From: Clostridiales bacterium UBA1381
GTDB lineage: Bacteria > Bacillota > Clostridia > UBA1381
DNA: 21,236 bases
Assembly (NCBI GenBank): GCA_002305435.1
Contig: DBQZ01000015.1
Span: 1-21,236, forward strand
Direction: 5' to 3'
A model generated the notes under the pieces. That model saw only the letters and a list, made by a program, of their open reading frames with translations. It made no database searches and had not been told where the DNA came from. A program made the position numbers and the translations under genes. Below, one piece after another: positions 14,329 through 21,236 of this stretch; position 1 is the stretch's first letter; every line of letters starts with the position of its first letter.

Positions 14329-17300
14329 AGCAATGACAGAACCGATAGGCATAGACTGTCCAAAGCCTGCTTTTAGCTGGAAGCTGCGTTCGGACGAAAT
14401 AGGGGCATGCCAACAAAAGTACCGCATTGTTGTTTCTGACGGAAAAGACGATGTATGGGACAGCGGATGGGTGGAATCCGATGAAACGGTTAACGTGCGC
14501 TATGGCGGAGCTGCACTTAAACCGTCTGCAAGATATTATTGGTATGTTACGGTATATTGGCAGGGGAAAGAGTACAAGAGCAAGACTGCATGGTTTGAAA
14601 CCGGTCTTATGGGGACAGACAGCAGCGTATGGCGGGGCGCTTGCTGGATAGGAAGTCCTGATCTGAGTGAGAATACAGACGGAATAAGAAATTACGCCAT
14701 ATCGGCAGAGTTTTTGGCAGAAAGCGGCAGGGCCGGTATAGCTTTTGCTGCCCGTGACAAGGATAATTACCTCTTAGCCGACATTGATATGAACGCAAGG
14801 AGGGTGATTGTGTATGATTACAGAGACAATGCTTGGACGGACGGTATACCCTCTGTAGATGTTCGGGGAGAATGGAGCATATCAGAGGCTGCGCTCCCAA
14901 TCGGCAGTGAAAGGGAGAGCCACAAGCTGCGGATGGAAATTTCCGGCGGCACACTCTCGCTTTATTTAAACGATACAGCGGTAATAGACAGAGAAGAGGA
15001 TATTATACCAGAGGATGCTGTACACCAGCCACGGAAGCGGTGTATGCTGAAAATCGGGCTTAAGCAGGAGGATAGCCGGACGGTTTATACATATCTTAGG
15101 ATAGAAAATACAGACAGCGGTATGGTATACCAGGAGGATGATTTCAGGGATGATTCCGGGGCGCTTTCAGCCCTTGGCGAAGCGGAAGGCGGCAAGCTTT
15201 TGGTAGAGAACCGTTTCGAGCTTATATCACCGTCCCCCTCTGTGAATTTGCGCAGATGTTTTTCGGCGGAAAAACCTGTAAAATCAGCAAGGCTCTACGC
15301 TGCATCAATGGGTTTTTATGAAGCTTACATAAACGGGAAAAAGGTAAACAGCAGTTTCTATGAGCCGGGATTTACCGATTACAGGAAAAGGATAGAATAT
15401 CGTGTATATGATGTAACCGAATTTATAACTACGGGTGAGAACACGGTTGGGGCGATTGTCTCAAAGGGGTATTACAGCGGCTATTTGGGTTATAACGCTA
15501 AGCCGATGGTGTACGGCAATCAGAATTATTTTATCGGTATGCTGCTTTTGGAATACTCGGACGGAACAAAGGATGTAATAGTTACGGATAAGACGTGGCA
15601 GTTTACCGATAAAGGCCCGGTTATAAGCGGCGATTATATCCAGGGTGAGGATTATGACGGCCGTTTGGAGTTTGATTGGTCTGATAAGGAGGACAAACGC
15701 TGGCGCAGCTGTGGGAGCACACCGTGGCCGGAATTTGCCGAGGCGACAAACGGGAAAGTTGAAGGGGTGCGATTTGAGCTGTCCGCTCCCAAGGCACCGG
15801 CGGTATTGGAAAGAGTGATACAGCCTGTATCAGAGCCGATGGAGGCTGTAAAAGGGCATTTCGTGTATGATGTCGGACAGAATGTGGTCGGTACGCTGCG
15901 TCTTTTTATAAAAGGCGAGCGCGGGCTTTCGGTAAAGCTGCGCTACGGTGAGATGTGTTATAAAAACGGCCGCCTGTATACTGCAAATTTGCGCAATGCG
16001 GCGAATACCGACACGTATACGCTAAAAGGCGATCCGAATGGAGAGGAGTTTACAGCCTCCTTTGCTTCCCACGGCTTTCGATACGTGGAGATAAGCGGGA
16101 ACGGCTTTGAGCTTACAAGGGAGCGGCTGGACAGGCTATGCGTACGGCCGGAGGCGGTTGTTATCACCAATACGCCGGAGGTCACGGGTGAGTTTTCCTG
16201 CTCAAACGAGGATATAAACCGATTGCAGGAAAACATACAGTGGGGACAGAGGGGAAATTCCCTGCTTGTATTCACAGACTGCCCTCAGCGCAATGAGCGT
16301 ATGGGGTGGACTGGTGATGCGCAGGTGTTTGCGAAAACGGCTGCATACAATATGGATGTGAGAGCGTTCATGAATAAATGGCTGATGGATTTAAGAGATG
16401 CGCAGCTTTTGTACAACATGAGTGGAGCCGTACCTGATACTGCCCCTCTCGGCGGCGATAACCGTAAAACCGGCGGCTGCGGCGGCTGGGGCGATGCTGC
16501 GGTGATAGTCCCGTGGGAGATGTATTTATCGTATGGTGATATAAGTATTCTTGAAAGAAACTATCCAATGATGAGGATGTGGGTCGATTATCTGTGCAGT
16601 GAGGAAAACAGAAACTGCGGCGAACGTATAGTTGACGGCGCTTTGGCAGAATACGACCATTCCCCCACCGGATATATACAGCGTCAGCAATCCCGTGGGG
16701 ATCATCTCGCATACGACCGTTCTACTCCGTTCATACTTTCAGCAACCGCATATGCTGCCCGTTCTGCCGAGATAACGGCTGATACGGCACGTATTCTGGG
16801 AAAGTCGGACGATGAAAAGAAGTACCGCTGTCTGTGGGAGAAAATCTGCCGATCTTTTCGTGAGGCTTGGGTAAAAGAGGACGGTTCGCTTGGATACTGG
16901 GGCGAGCAGAGCTTTTCTGAGCCGGATGCAAATGGAAATATAATAAACAAGACGTACTACTCAAATGCTCCGGGAAGTCGTGCTCTGCCGAGCCAGACAG
17001 CGTATGCTTTGGCGATAGATTTCGGGCTCATACCGAAAGATAAAATAAGCCGCAGTGCAGAGTGTTTGAAAGCGGCCATAGAGGAGCGGGGCGGAAAGCT
17101 GTCTGTGGGATTTTTGGGTATATCCCATCTTGCGCCATCACTTTCAAAGGCGGGACTCGGCGATATTGCTTTTTCCCTGCTTGAGCAGGAGGAAAATCCC
17201 GGTTGGCTCTACAGCGTTAAAAACGGAGCCACTACAATATGGGAGAGATGGAACTCGTACATTGCAGAGACAGATACGTTCGGCGATGTTTCGATGAATT

Positions 17301-17683
17301 CGTTTAACCATTATTCATACGGTGCGATAGGGGAATGGATGTTCGGAGAAATCCTCGGCATAAACACAGGCGAAAAAGAGGGGGAGTGCGGCTATAAAAA
17401 GATTATCCTAAAGCCAACGTTTGGAGGCAGTCTTACCGAAGCTAAAGGGTATTACGAATCTGTAAGGGGGCGGATAAGCTCACATTGGCGATTAAAAGGT
17501 GGGGAGTTTGAGTATTGGTGCAGTATTCCGGCGAACACTGATGCAGTGTTATATCTGCCTTCCGATAAGCCGGAGGAGATTGAGTTTTCCGCAAGCGGCG
17601 GCGTGAGATATATCGGTGAGAGCGGCGAGAGAGCGGTATTTGCTCTTATGAGCGGGACGTACCGCTTCCGTACGAGGGTTTGA
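14303..17683 (+). CDS. GH78 alpha-L-rhamnosidase
   Basis: This 1126-residue enzyme releases terminal alpha-L-rhamnose from plant glycosides, pectin side chains or similar polymers. Layout: fibronectin-like strand domain about 1-100 (PAFSWKL, YYWYVTVY), WRGACWIGSP, a beta-sandwich insert about 130-300, the rhamnosidase N domain from about 312 (NLRRCFSAEKPVKSARLYAASMGFYEAYINGKKV), a second beta domain, then the (alpha/alpha)6 barrel. The catalytic-site motif DCPQRNERMGWTGDAQ starts at D659 with E665. The second carboxylate E981 is in TTIWERWNSY, followed by SFNHYSYGAIGEWM. A C-terminal beta domain closes the protein. There is no signal peptide, so it acts in the cytoplasm on imported oligosaccharides. 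The ATG at 14303 follows GGAG (14292-14295) by seven bases. The convergent AraC gene may regulate it. Confidence 0.95.
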   Translation: MEIYAIQTEAMTEPIGIDCPKPAFSWKLRSDEIGACQQKYRIVVSDGKDDVWDSGWVESDETVNVRYGGAALKPSARYYWYVTVYWQGKEYKSKTAWFETGLMGTDSSVWRGACWIGSPDLSENTDGIRNYAISAEFLAESGRAGIAFAARDKDNYLLADIDMNARRVIVYDYRDNAWTDGIPSVDVRGEWSISEAALPIGSERESHKLRMEISGGTLSLYLNDTAVIDREEDIIPEDAVHQPRKRCMLKIGLKQEDSRTVYTYLRIENTDSGMVYQEDDFRDDSGALSALGEAEGGKLLVENRFELISPSPSVNLRRCFSAEKPVKSARLYAASMGFYEAYINGKKVNSSFYEPGFTDYRKRIEYRVYDVTEFITTGENTVGAIVSKGYYSGYLGYNAKPMVYGNQNYFIGMLLLEYSDGTKDVIVTDKTWQFTDKGPVISGDYIQGEDYDGRLEFDWSDKEDKRWRSCGSTPWPEFAEATNGKVEGVRFELSAPKAPAVLERVIQPVSEPMEAVKGHFVYDVGQNVVGTLRLFIKGERGLSVKLRYGEMCYKNGRLYTANLRNAANTDTYTLKGDPNGEEFTASFASHGFRYVEISGNGFELTRERLDRLCVRPEAVVITNTPEVTGEFSCSNEDINRLQENIQWGQRGNSLLVFTDCPQRNERMGWTGDAQVFAKTAAYNMDVRAFMNKWLMDLRDAQLLYNMSGAVPDTAPLGGDNRKTGGCGGWGDAAVIVPWEMYLSYGDISILERNYPMMRMWVDYLCSEENRNCGERIVDGALAEYDHSPTGYIQRQQSRGDHLAYDRSTPFILSATAYAARSAEITADTARILGKSDDEKKYRCLWEKICRSFREAWVKEDGSLGYWGEQSFSEPDANGNIINKTYYSNAPGSRALPSQTAYALAIDFGLIPKDKISRSAECLKAAIEERGGKLSVGFLGISHLAPSLSKAGLGDIAFSLLEQEENPGWLYSVKNGATTIWERWNSYIAETDTFGDVSMNSFNHYSYGAIGEWMFGEILGINTGEKEGECGYKKIILKPTFGGSLTEAKGYYESVRGRISSHWRLKGGEFEYWCSIPANTDAVLYLPSDKPEEIEFSASGGVRYIGESGERAVFALMSGTYRFRTRV

Positions 17684-17705
17684 GAAAGGGGTTCTGTGTG
17701 AATTT

Positions 17706-17753
17706 AATAAGACCTCCAAGATGATATACAAATATCATTTCGGAGGTCTTATT
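17706..17753. terminator. Bidirectional terminator between rhamnosidase and AraC genes
   Basis: AATAAGACCTCC (17706-17717) pairs perfectly over 12 bases with GGAGGTCTTATT (17742-17753). A second stem inside it, ATGATAT with ATATCAT, caps the hairpin with a small loop. T-rich sequence follows on the plus strand, and the minus-strand transcript likewise ends in TTATT plus T-rich bases. It serves both the plus-strand rhamnosidase and the minus-strand AraC gene, whose stop codon touches the arm. Confidence 0.85.
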
Positions 17754-18622
17754 TATTTCCCGTTAAATATATCCTTATACTGCTTAGGCGACATACCGTA
17801 TTCCTTTTTAAATGCACGGTAGAATGAGGAATAATCGTCAAAGCCGTAGTATTCGCAGGCACGGGCGATAGGCATTCCGGCAAGGAAGGCATTTTTGCAG
17901 GCGTTCAAGCGTTTTTTCGTTATATATCGGTATATGGATATTCCCATATTGTCCTTGAAATTATGGGAAATATAGTACTTGCTGACGAAAAATTCACCTG
18001 CCATTTTTTCAAGAGAAAGCTCCGAATCAATGTTGCTGTCGATATAGTCGCAGATGCGCAGGTATAGCTTGCGTTCTTCTTTATCGTCCGCAGGCTCATC
18101 TCTTTCATAAACGATACGGCCGAGGAAAAGTATCAGCATATTGATCTGCAGGGGTATGTACGTATCACGGGCAAAACGGCGGCTTTTAACCTCTTCTATC
18201 AGCTGGAATATCATTGACTGAATACGGTTGAAGTCTATCATATCATTGTGGAAGATATATTCTCCGTCTTTTTGAGCACGCTCGATAAGATACATATAAT
18301 CCCTCGAATCCTTAGCAAGACGGCTGCAGTAGTCGCTGCTTATCCAGAGGACGAACCGCCGGTACGGGCGGTCAAAATCCCGTATCAGCGGGTAGTGGCG
18401 GGTGCCCGGCGGAAGCAGGATTACATCGCCGCTTTTAAGAGCGTGGCAAACGCCGTTTATGCAAATTTCCACGTTTCCCTCAAGGAAGAAGTAAAACTCG
18501 TAATAATCATGAGTATGCTCTTTTACCGGCGTAAGATGAGTGTCCTTGTAATAGTATATTTCAAAATCCTGCGAGAGCATATATTGCCGGGGTGAAAATT
18601 CTGTTTGCAGTTCCTTTTTCAC
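17753..18622 (-). CDS. AraC-family transcriptional regulator with cupin sensor domain
   Basis: The protein of about 289 residues has an N-terminal cupin domain typical of sugar-sensing AraC proteins (HTHDYYEFYFFLEGNVEICINGV, then GDVILLPPGTRHYPL). The C-terminal double helix-turn-helix domain follows (LSLEKMAGEFFVSKYYISHNFKDNMGISIYRYI, then ARACEYYGFDDYSSFYRAFKKEYGMSPKQYK). The HTHDYYE and PPGTRH residues could bind a metal or ligand. A TTG at 18631 is possible, but its ribosome site AAAGG at 18637-18633 would be only one base away. The in-frame GTG at 18622 is ten bases from it and is preferred; the difference is three residues. It converges with the GH78 gene, making a role in rhamnose or plant-glycan response plausible but unproven. 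It lies directly downstream of pheT on the same strand. Confidence 0.9.
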   Translation of the reverse strand: MKKELQTEFSPRQYMLSQDFEIYYYKDTHLTPVKEHTHDYYEFYFFLEGNVEICINGVCHALKSGDVILLPPGTRHYPLIRDFDRPYRRFVLWISSDYCSRLAKDSRDYMYLIERAQKDGEYIFHNDMIDFNRIQSMIFQLIEEVKSRRFARDTYIPLQINMLILFLGRIVYERDEPADDKEERKLYLRICDYIDSNIDSELSLEKMAGEFFVSKYYISHNFKDNMGISIYRYITKKRLNACKNAFLAGMPIARACEYYGFDDYSSFYRAFKKEYGMSPKQYKDIFNGK

Positions 18623-18632
18623 GATTTTCAAG

Positions 18633-18637
18633 CCTTT
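18633..18637 (-). promoter_or_regulatory. Ribosome binding site deciding the AraC start
   Basis: AAAGG on the minus strand lies ten bases before GTG 18622 and only one base before TTG 18631, favouring the GTG start. It is eight bases beyond the pheT hairpin. Confidence 0.5.
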
Positions 18638-18644
18638 CTTTAAA

Positions 18645-18676
18645 GAGCCGCCGTTGTACAGAAAAAACGGCGGCTC
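18645..18676 (-). terminator. Hairpin after pheT, weak terminator
   Basis: GAGCCGCCGTT (18645-18655) and AACGGCGGCTC (18666-18676) form an 11-pair, GC-rich stem with a ten-base loop, starting six bases after the pheT stop. In the minus-strand transcript the stem is followed by only TTTAAAG, so termination may be incomplete and some transcripts may run into the AraC gene. Confidence 0.65.
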
Positions 18677-18682
18677 GTTTGT

Positions 18683-21067
18683 TTATCTGAGTTTTGCTCC
18701 CAGCTCTGTTTCAAGAGCGTTTACTATTTTATCAAATACCGGATTTATTTCCTCGTTTGTGAGACTCCTGTCGGAGGCACGGAAGGAGGCTGCATAAGCA
18801 ACGCTCTTTTTGCCTTCCGGTATCTGTTCGCCCTCGTAAACATCGAAGAGGTTCAGGGAATCCAGAAGCTTTCCGGCTGCGTGTCTGATGACGTTTTCTA
18901 TTTCCGCCGACGGTACGCTGCGGTCTGCAAGCAGAGCTATATCTCGTGTAACGGCGGGGAATTTCGGCAATGCACGGTATTTTATGCTGTTATCAACGTG
19001 CGAAAGCATTTTGGCAAAATCAATCACTGCACTGAAACATTCTGTTTCGATACCGTACTTTTCGCTTACCTCCGGATGTATCTGACCCACAATACCGATT
19101 ACTTCACCCTCTGCGGATATTTCAGCCGTTCTGCCGGGGTGGAATGTGGGGTTATCCGATACCGCCTTATATGATACGTCTTTTACGTGCATCCCCAAGA
19201 GCAGCGTCTGGCAGATTCCCTTTATATCAAAGAAATCGCAGTTTCCGTACATACCCATCGTTATCTGCATAGGCTCGTTGGGGAGCTTGCCCTCCTCAGT
19301 CGGGATAAATATCTTGCCTATTTCAAACAACCGTGCTTTTTCGTTGCGGTAGTTGTAATTGCGTGAGAGAATGTCGAGCATCGAGCCGAGCATTGTTGTA
19401 CGCATAACGGAGGTATCCTCGCCGAGGGGGTTGGATATTTTCACCGTTGTTCTCAACGGGCTGTCAGCCGGAAGCGACAGCTTATCAAATACTGAGGGGG
19501 ATGTGAACGTATACGTATATATCTCGCTCATGCCGGTCCCTGTTAATATCTCATTTATCGTATCCTGAGCCTTCTGCTCCGTTGTTTTGCGGCCGCACAC
19601 GGCTTCGCCGGAAAGCAGGGTTGTCGGTATCTTATCATAGCCGAAGAATCGTGCGATTTCCTCTGCAACGTCCGCCTCACCCTCAATATCGGGACGGAAA
19701 GAGGGAGGGGTTATCATCATATTTTCGGTATCAACCGCAAATTCCAGCTTTTCCAATGTGGAAACCATGTCCTCCTTGGGGATACTTGTGCCGAGGAAAG
19801 CGTTTATCTTGTCGGGGCGGAATTCGAGAGCAGGCTGTTCTTTTGTTTTTCCGATAACGTCTATGCAGCCGCCGACTACTTCACCGCAGCCTAAGATTTC
19901 TACGAGTTCGCAGGCACGTTCGAGTGCGGGGATGGTATTGTTGGGGTCAAGTCCCTTTTCATATCTTGATGAAGCTTCTGTGCGAAGTCCTATCTTTTGG
20001 GCGGTAAGACGAACGCTTGCAGCATCAAAGGTCGCCGACTCGAATACAACGGTTGTAGTATCGGGCTTTACCTCCGAATTGAAACCGCCCATAACACCGG
20101 CAACGGCGACGGCCTTTTCGCCGTCTGATATTACAAGGTCGTTGTGGTCAAGAGTTCTGTCATTTTCATCAAGCGTTTTTATGATTTCGCCGTCTGCGGC
20201 TGTTCTGATAACGATTTTCTGACCGGCAAGGTCGCGCATATCAAAGGCGTGCATCGGCTGGCCGTATTCAAGCAGCACATAGTTGGTGATGTCAACGATG
20301 TTGTTTATCGAACGAACGCCGCAGGCTTTCAGGCGGTGTACCATCCAGGCAGGCGAAGGACCGATTTTGACGTTTTTAACCATACGTGCGCTGTAACGCA
20401 AGCATTTCTCGGGGCTTTTAAGCTCCACAGACAGAGAATCAGTGATATTTTCGCTGTTTTCGTGTATTTCGGGCTTTTTGAGGGTAAAGGGCTTATCGAA
20501 TGAAACCGCTGTTTCCCTTGCCAAGCCGATGACGCTGAAGCAGTCGGGGCGGTTTGAGGTTATCTCAAACTCAACTACGTTTTCATTAAGACCGAACACA
20601 TCTTTTATATCGGTGCCGGGGGCAATATCGTCTGACAATATCAATATGCCGTATTCCGGCTCATAGCCCAAATCGGCAGATGTGAGTCCAAGCTCCTCAT
20701 GCGAGCACATCATGCCGTTTGACATAACGCCGCGAAGCTTGCCACGTGTTATCTTAACGCCGCCGGGAAGCGTCGATTTGTGCAGGGCAACCGGGACGGT
20801 CTGTCCTGCTTTTACATTGGGAGCGCCGGTGACAATCTGTATCGGCTCCTCTTTGCCCACCTCTACCTGGCATACGACCAGATGGTCAGAATCCTCGTGA
20901 GGCTTTACTTCAAGAATTTTTCCGGCTACAACGTTATTTATTTCGGCGCCCATGTTTTCTACGCCCTCAACTTTTGATCCGGTCATTGTAAGCCTGTCGG
21001 CATATTCTTTCGGCGAAACGCCGCTTATATCCGTATAATCGCTGAACCAGCTCATTGGTACCTGCAT
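18683..21067 (-). CDS. pheT: Phenylalanyl-tRNA synthetase beta subunit
   Basis: PheT pairs with PheS as an alpha2-beta2 enzyme that charges tRNA-Phe; the beta subunit recognises the tRNA and edits Tyr-tRNA-Phe. The 794-residue length is normal for bacteria. The N-terminal MQVPMSWFSDYTD is followed by the tRNA-binding (EMAP-like) domain at about 40-150 (VVAGKILEVKPHEDSDHLVVCQVEVG). The B3/B4 editing domain spans about 210-385 (NNIVDITNYVLLEYGQPMHAFD, AGVMGGFNSEV), B5 about 405-475, then the inactive synthetase-like core. The C-terminal ferredoxin-like anticodon-binding domain covers about 705-794 (FPAVTRDIALLADRSV). ATG at 21067 is preceded by AAGGAAGGA, which lies inside the end of the upstream gene. 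pheS is not directly upstream, where it is usually found. Confidence 0.97.
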   Translation of the reverse strand: MQVPMSWFSDYTDISGVSPKEYADRLTMTGSKVEGVENMGAEINNVVAGKILEVKPHEDSDHLVVCQVEVGKEEPIQIVTGAPNVKAGQTVPVALHKSTLPGGVKITRGKLRGVMSNGMMCSHEELGLTSADLGYEPEYGILILSDDIAPGTDIKDVFGLNENVVEFEITSNRPDCFSVIGLARETAVSFDKPFTLKKPEIHENSENITDSLSVELKSPEKCLRYSARMVKNVKIGPSPAWMVHRLKACGVRSINNIVDITNYVLLEYGQPMHAFDMRDLAGQKIVIRTAADGEIIKTLDENDRTLDHNDLVISDGEKAVAVAGVMGGFNSEVKPDTTTVVFESATFDAASVRLTAQKIGLRTEASSRYEKGLDPNNTIPALERACELVEILGCGEVVGGCIDVIGKTKEQPALEFRPDKINAFLGTSIPKEDMVSTLEKLEFAVDTENMMITPPSFRPDIEGEADVAEEIARFFGYDKIPTTLLSGEAVCGRKTTEQKAQDTINEILTGTGMSEIYTYTFTSPSVFDKLSLPADSPLRTTVKISNPLGEDTSVMRTTMLGSMLDILSRNYNYRNEKARLFEIGKIFIPTEEGKLPNEPMQITMGMYGNCDFFDIKGICQTLLLGMHVKDVSYKAVSDNPTFHPGRTAEISAEGEVIGIVGQIHPEVSEKYGIETECFSAVIDFAKMLSHVDNSIKYRALPKFPAVTRDIALLADRSVPSAEIENVIRHAAGKLLDSLNLFDVYEGEQIPEGKKSVAYAASFRASDRSLTNEEINPVFDKIVNALETELGAKLR

Positions 21068-21068
21068 T

Positions 21069-21236
21069 TTACTTTATCCTTCCTTTCGATATATCTGATA
21101 AAAATTTTTTCAGTTCACTCTGATGCTTAAATATATAAACCTTTTCCCTGATTTCGTCCAATTCCGCAAGGACACTGCGGCGGCGTTTTCTGCCATCGTA
21201 GAGAACCCAGCGTACAAATTCAAAATCAAGCCGCTC
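21069..21236 (-). CDS. Unrecognised protein, C-terminal 55 residues (start outside window)
   Basis: On the minus strand a frame is open from the window edge to TAA at 21071-21069, one base before the pheT ATG. The 55 visible residues (ERLDFEFVRWVLYDGRKRRR ... ending SDISKGRIK) are basic and likely helical, with a KRRR patch and a Glu/Leu-rich segment. It does not end like PheS. The pheT ribosome site lies within its last codons, supporting real translation and coupling. I do not recognise the family. Confidence 0.55.
   Translation of the reverse strand, partial: ERLDFEFVRWVLYDGRKRRRSVLAELDEIREKVYIFKHQSELKKFLSDISKGRIK

Noticed and set aside
19758..20222. A 154-codon plus-strand open frame inside pheT.
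   Set aside because: It is antisense to the conserved editing domain of pheT and has low-complexity Ser-rich composition typical of a shadow frame.

Overview
The window looks like a chromosomal segment from an anaerobic Firmicute of the class Clostridia, probably a gut-type Oscillospiraceae/Lachnospiraceae relative. This is inferred from strong AGGAGG-type ribosome binding sites, frequent TTG and GTG starts, heavy use of the AUA isoleucine codon at moderate GC, a HutP-family protein, an AroH-class chorismate mutase, and glycoside hydrolases without signal peptides. I see no transposase, integrase, phage gene, tRNA, rRNA or CRISPR array. Coding density is very high and no gap between genes exceeds about 160 bases.

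Bases 1-7050 (+) hold a tightly packed probable operon of seven genes: the end of uvrC (the start lies outside the window), pgeF/yfiH-type multicopper-like enzyme, a family 5 solute-binding lipoprotein without its ABC partners, an RpiR-family regulator, a BaiN/HI0933-type FAD oxidoreductase, a HutP-family protein, and an AroH-class chorismate mutase whose active-site glutamate appears to be alanine. It ends in an elaborate stem-loop terminator at 7050-7131.

Bases 7147-11444 (+) form a second unit with a near-perfect sigma-A promoter: sbcD, sbcC (the Mre11-Rad50-like double-strand-break nuclease) and a CobO/BtuR-type corrinoid adenosyltransferase.

Bases 11473-17753 (+) start with another good promoter and carry carbohydrate genes: a cytoplasmic GH13 alpha-amylase family enzyme, an AI-2E/PerM-family membrane protein, and a large cytoplasmic GH78 alpha-L-rhamnosidase. 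The rhamnosidase ends at a bidirectional terminator shared with a convergent AraC-family regulator (-), a plausible local controller of sugar use.

Bases 17753-21236 are on the minus strand: from the right edge, the C-terminal end of an unrecognised protein, then pheT (phenylalanyl-tRNA synthetase beta), then the AraC regulator. The AraC gene starts only about 20 bases past an imperfect pheT terminator.

Most genes are ordinary housekeeping or sugar-use genes. The most unusual item is the hutP-aroH pair at the end of the first operon: an RNA-binding antiterminator family protein with no histidine-use genes nearby, next to a chorismate mutase homologue lacking a key active-site residue. I found nothing that I can confidently call a new system.
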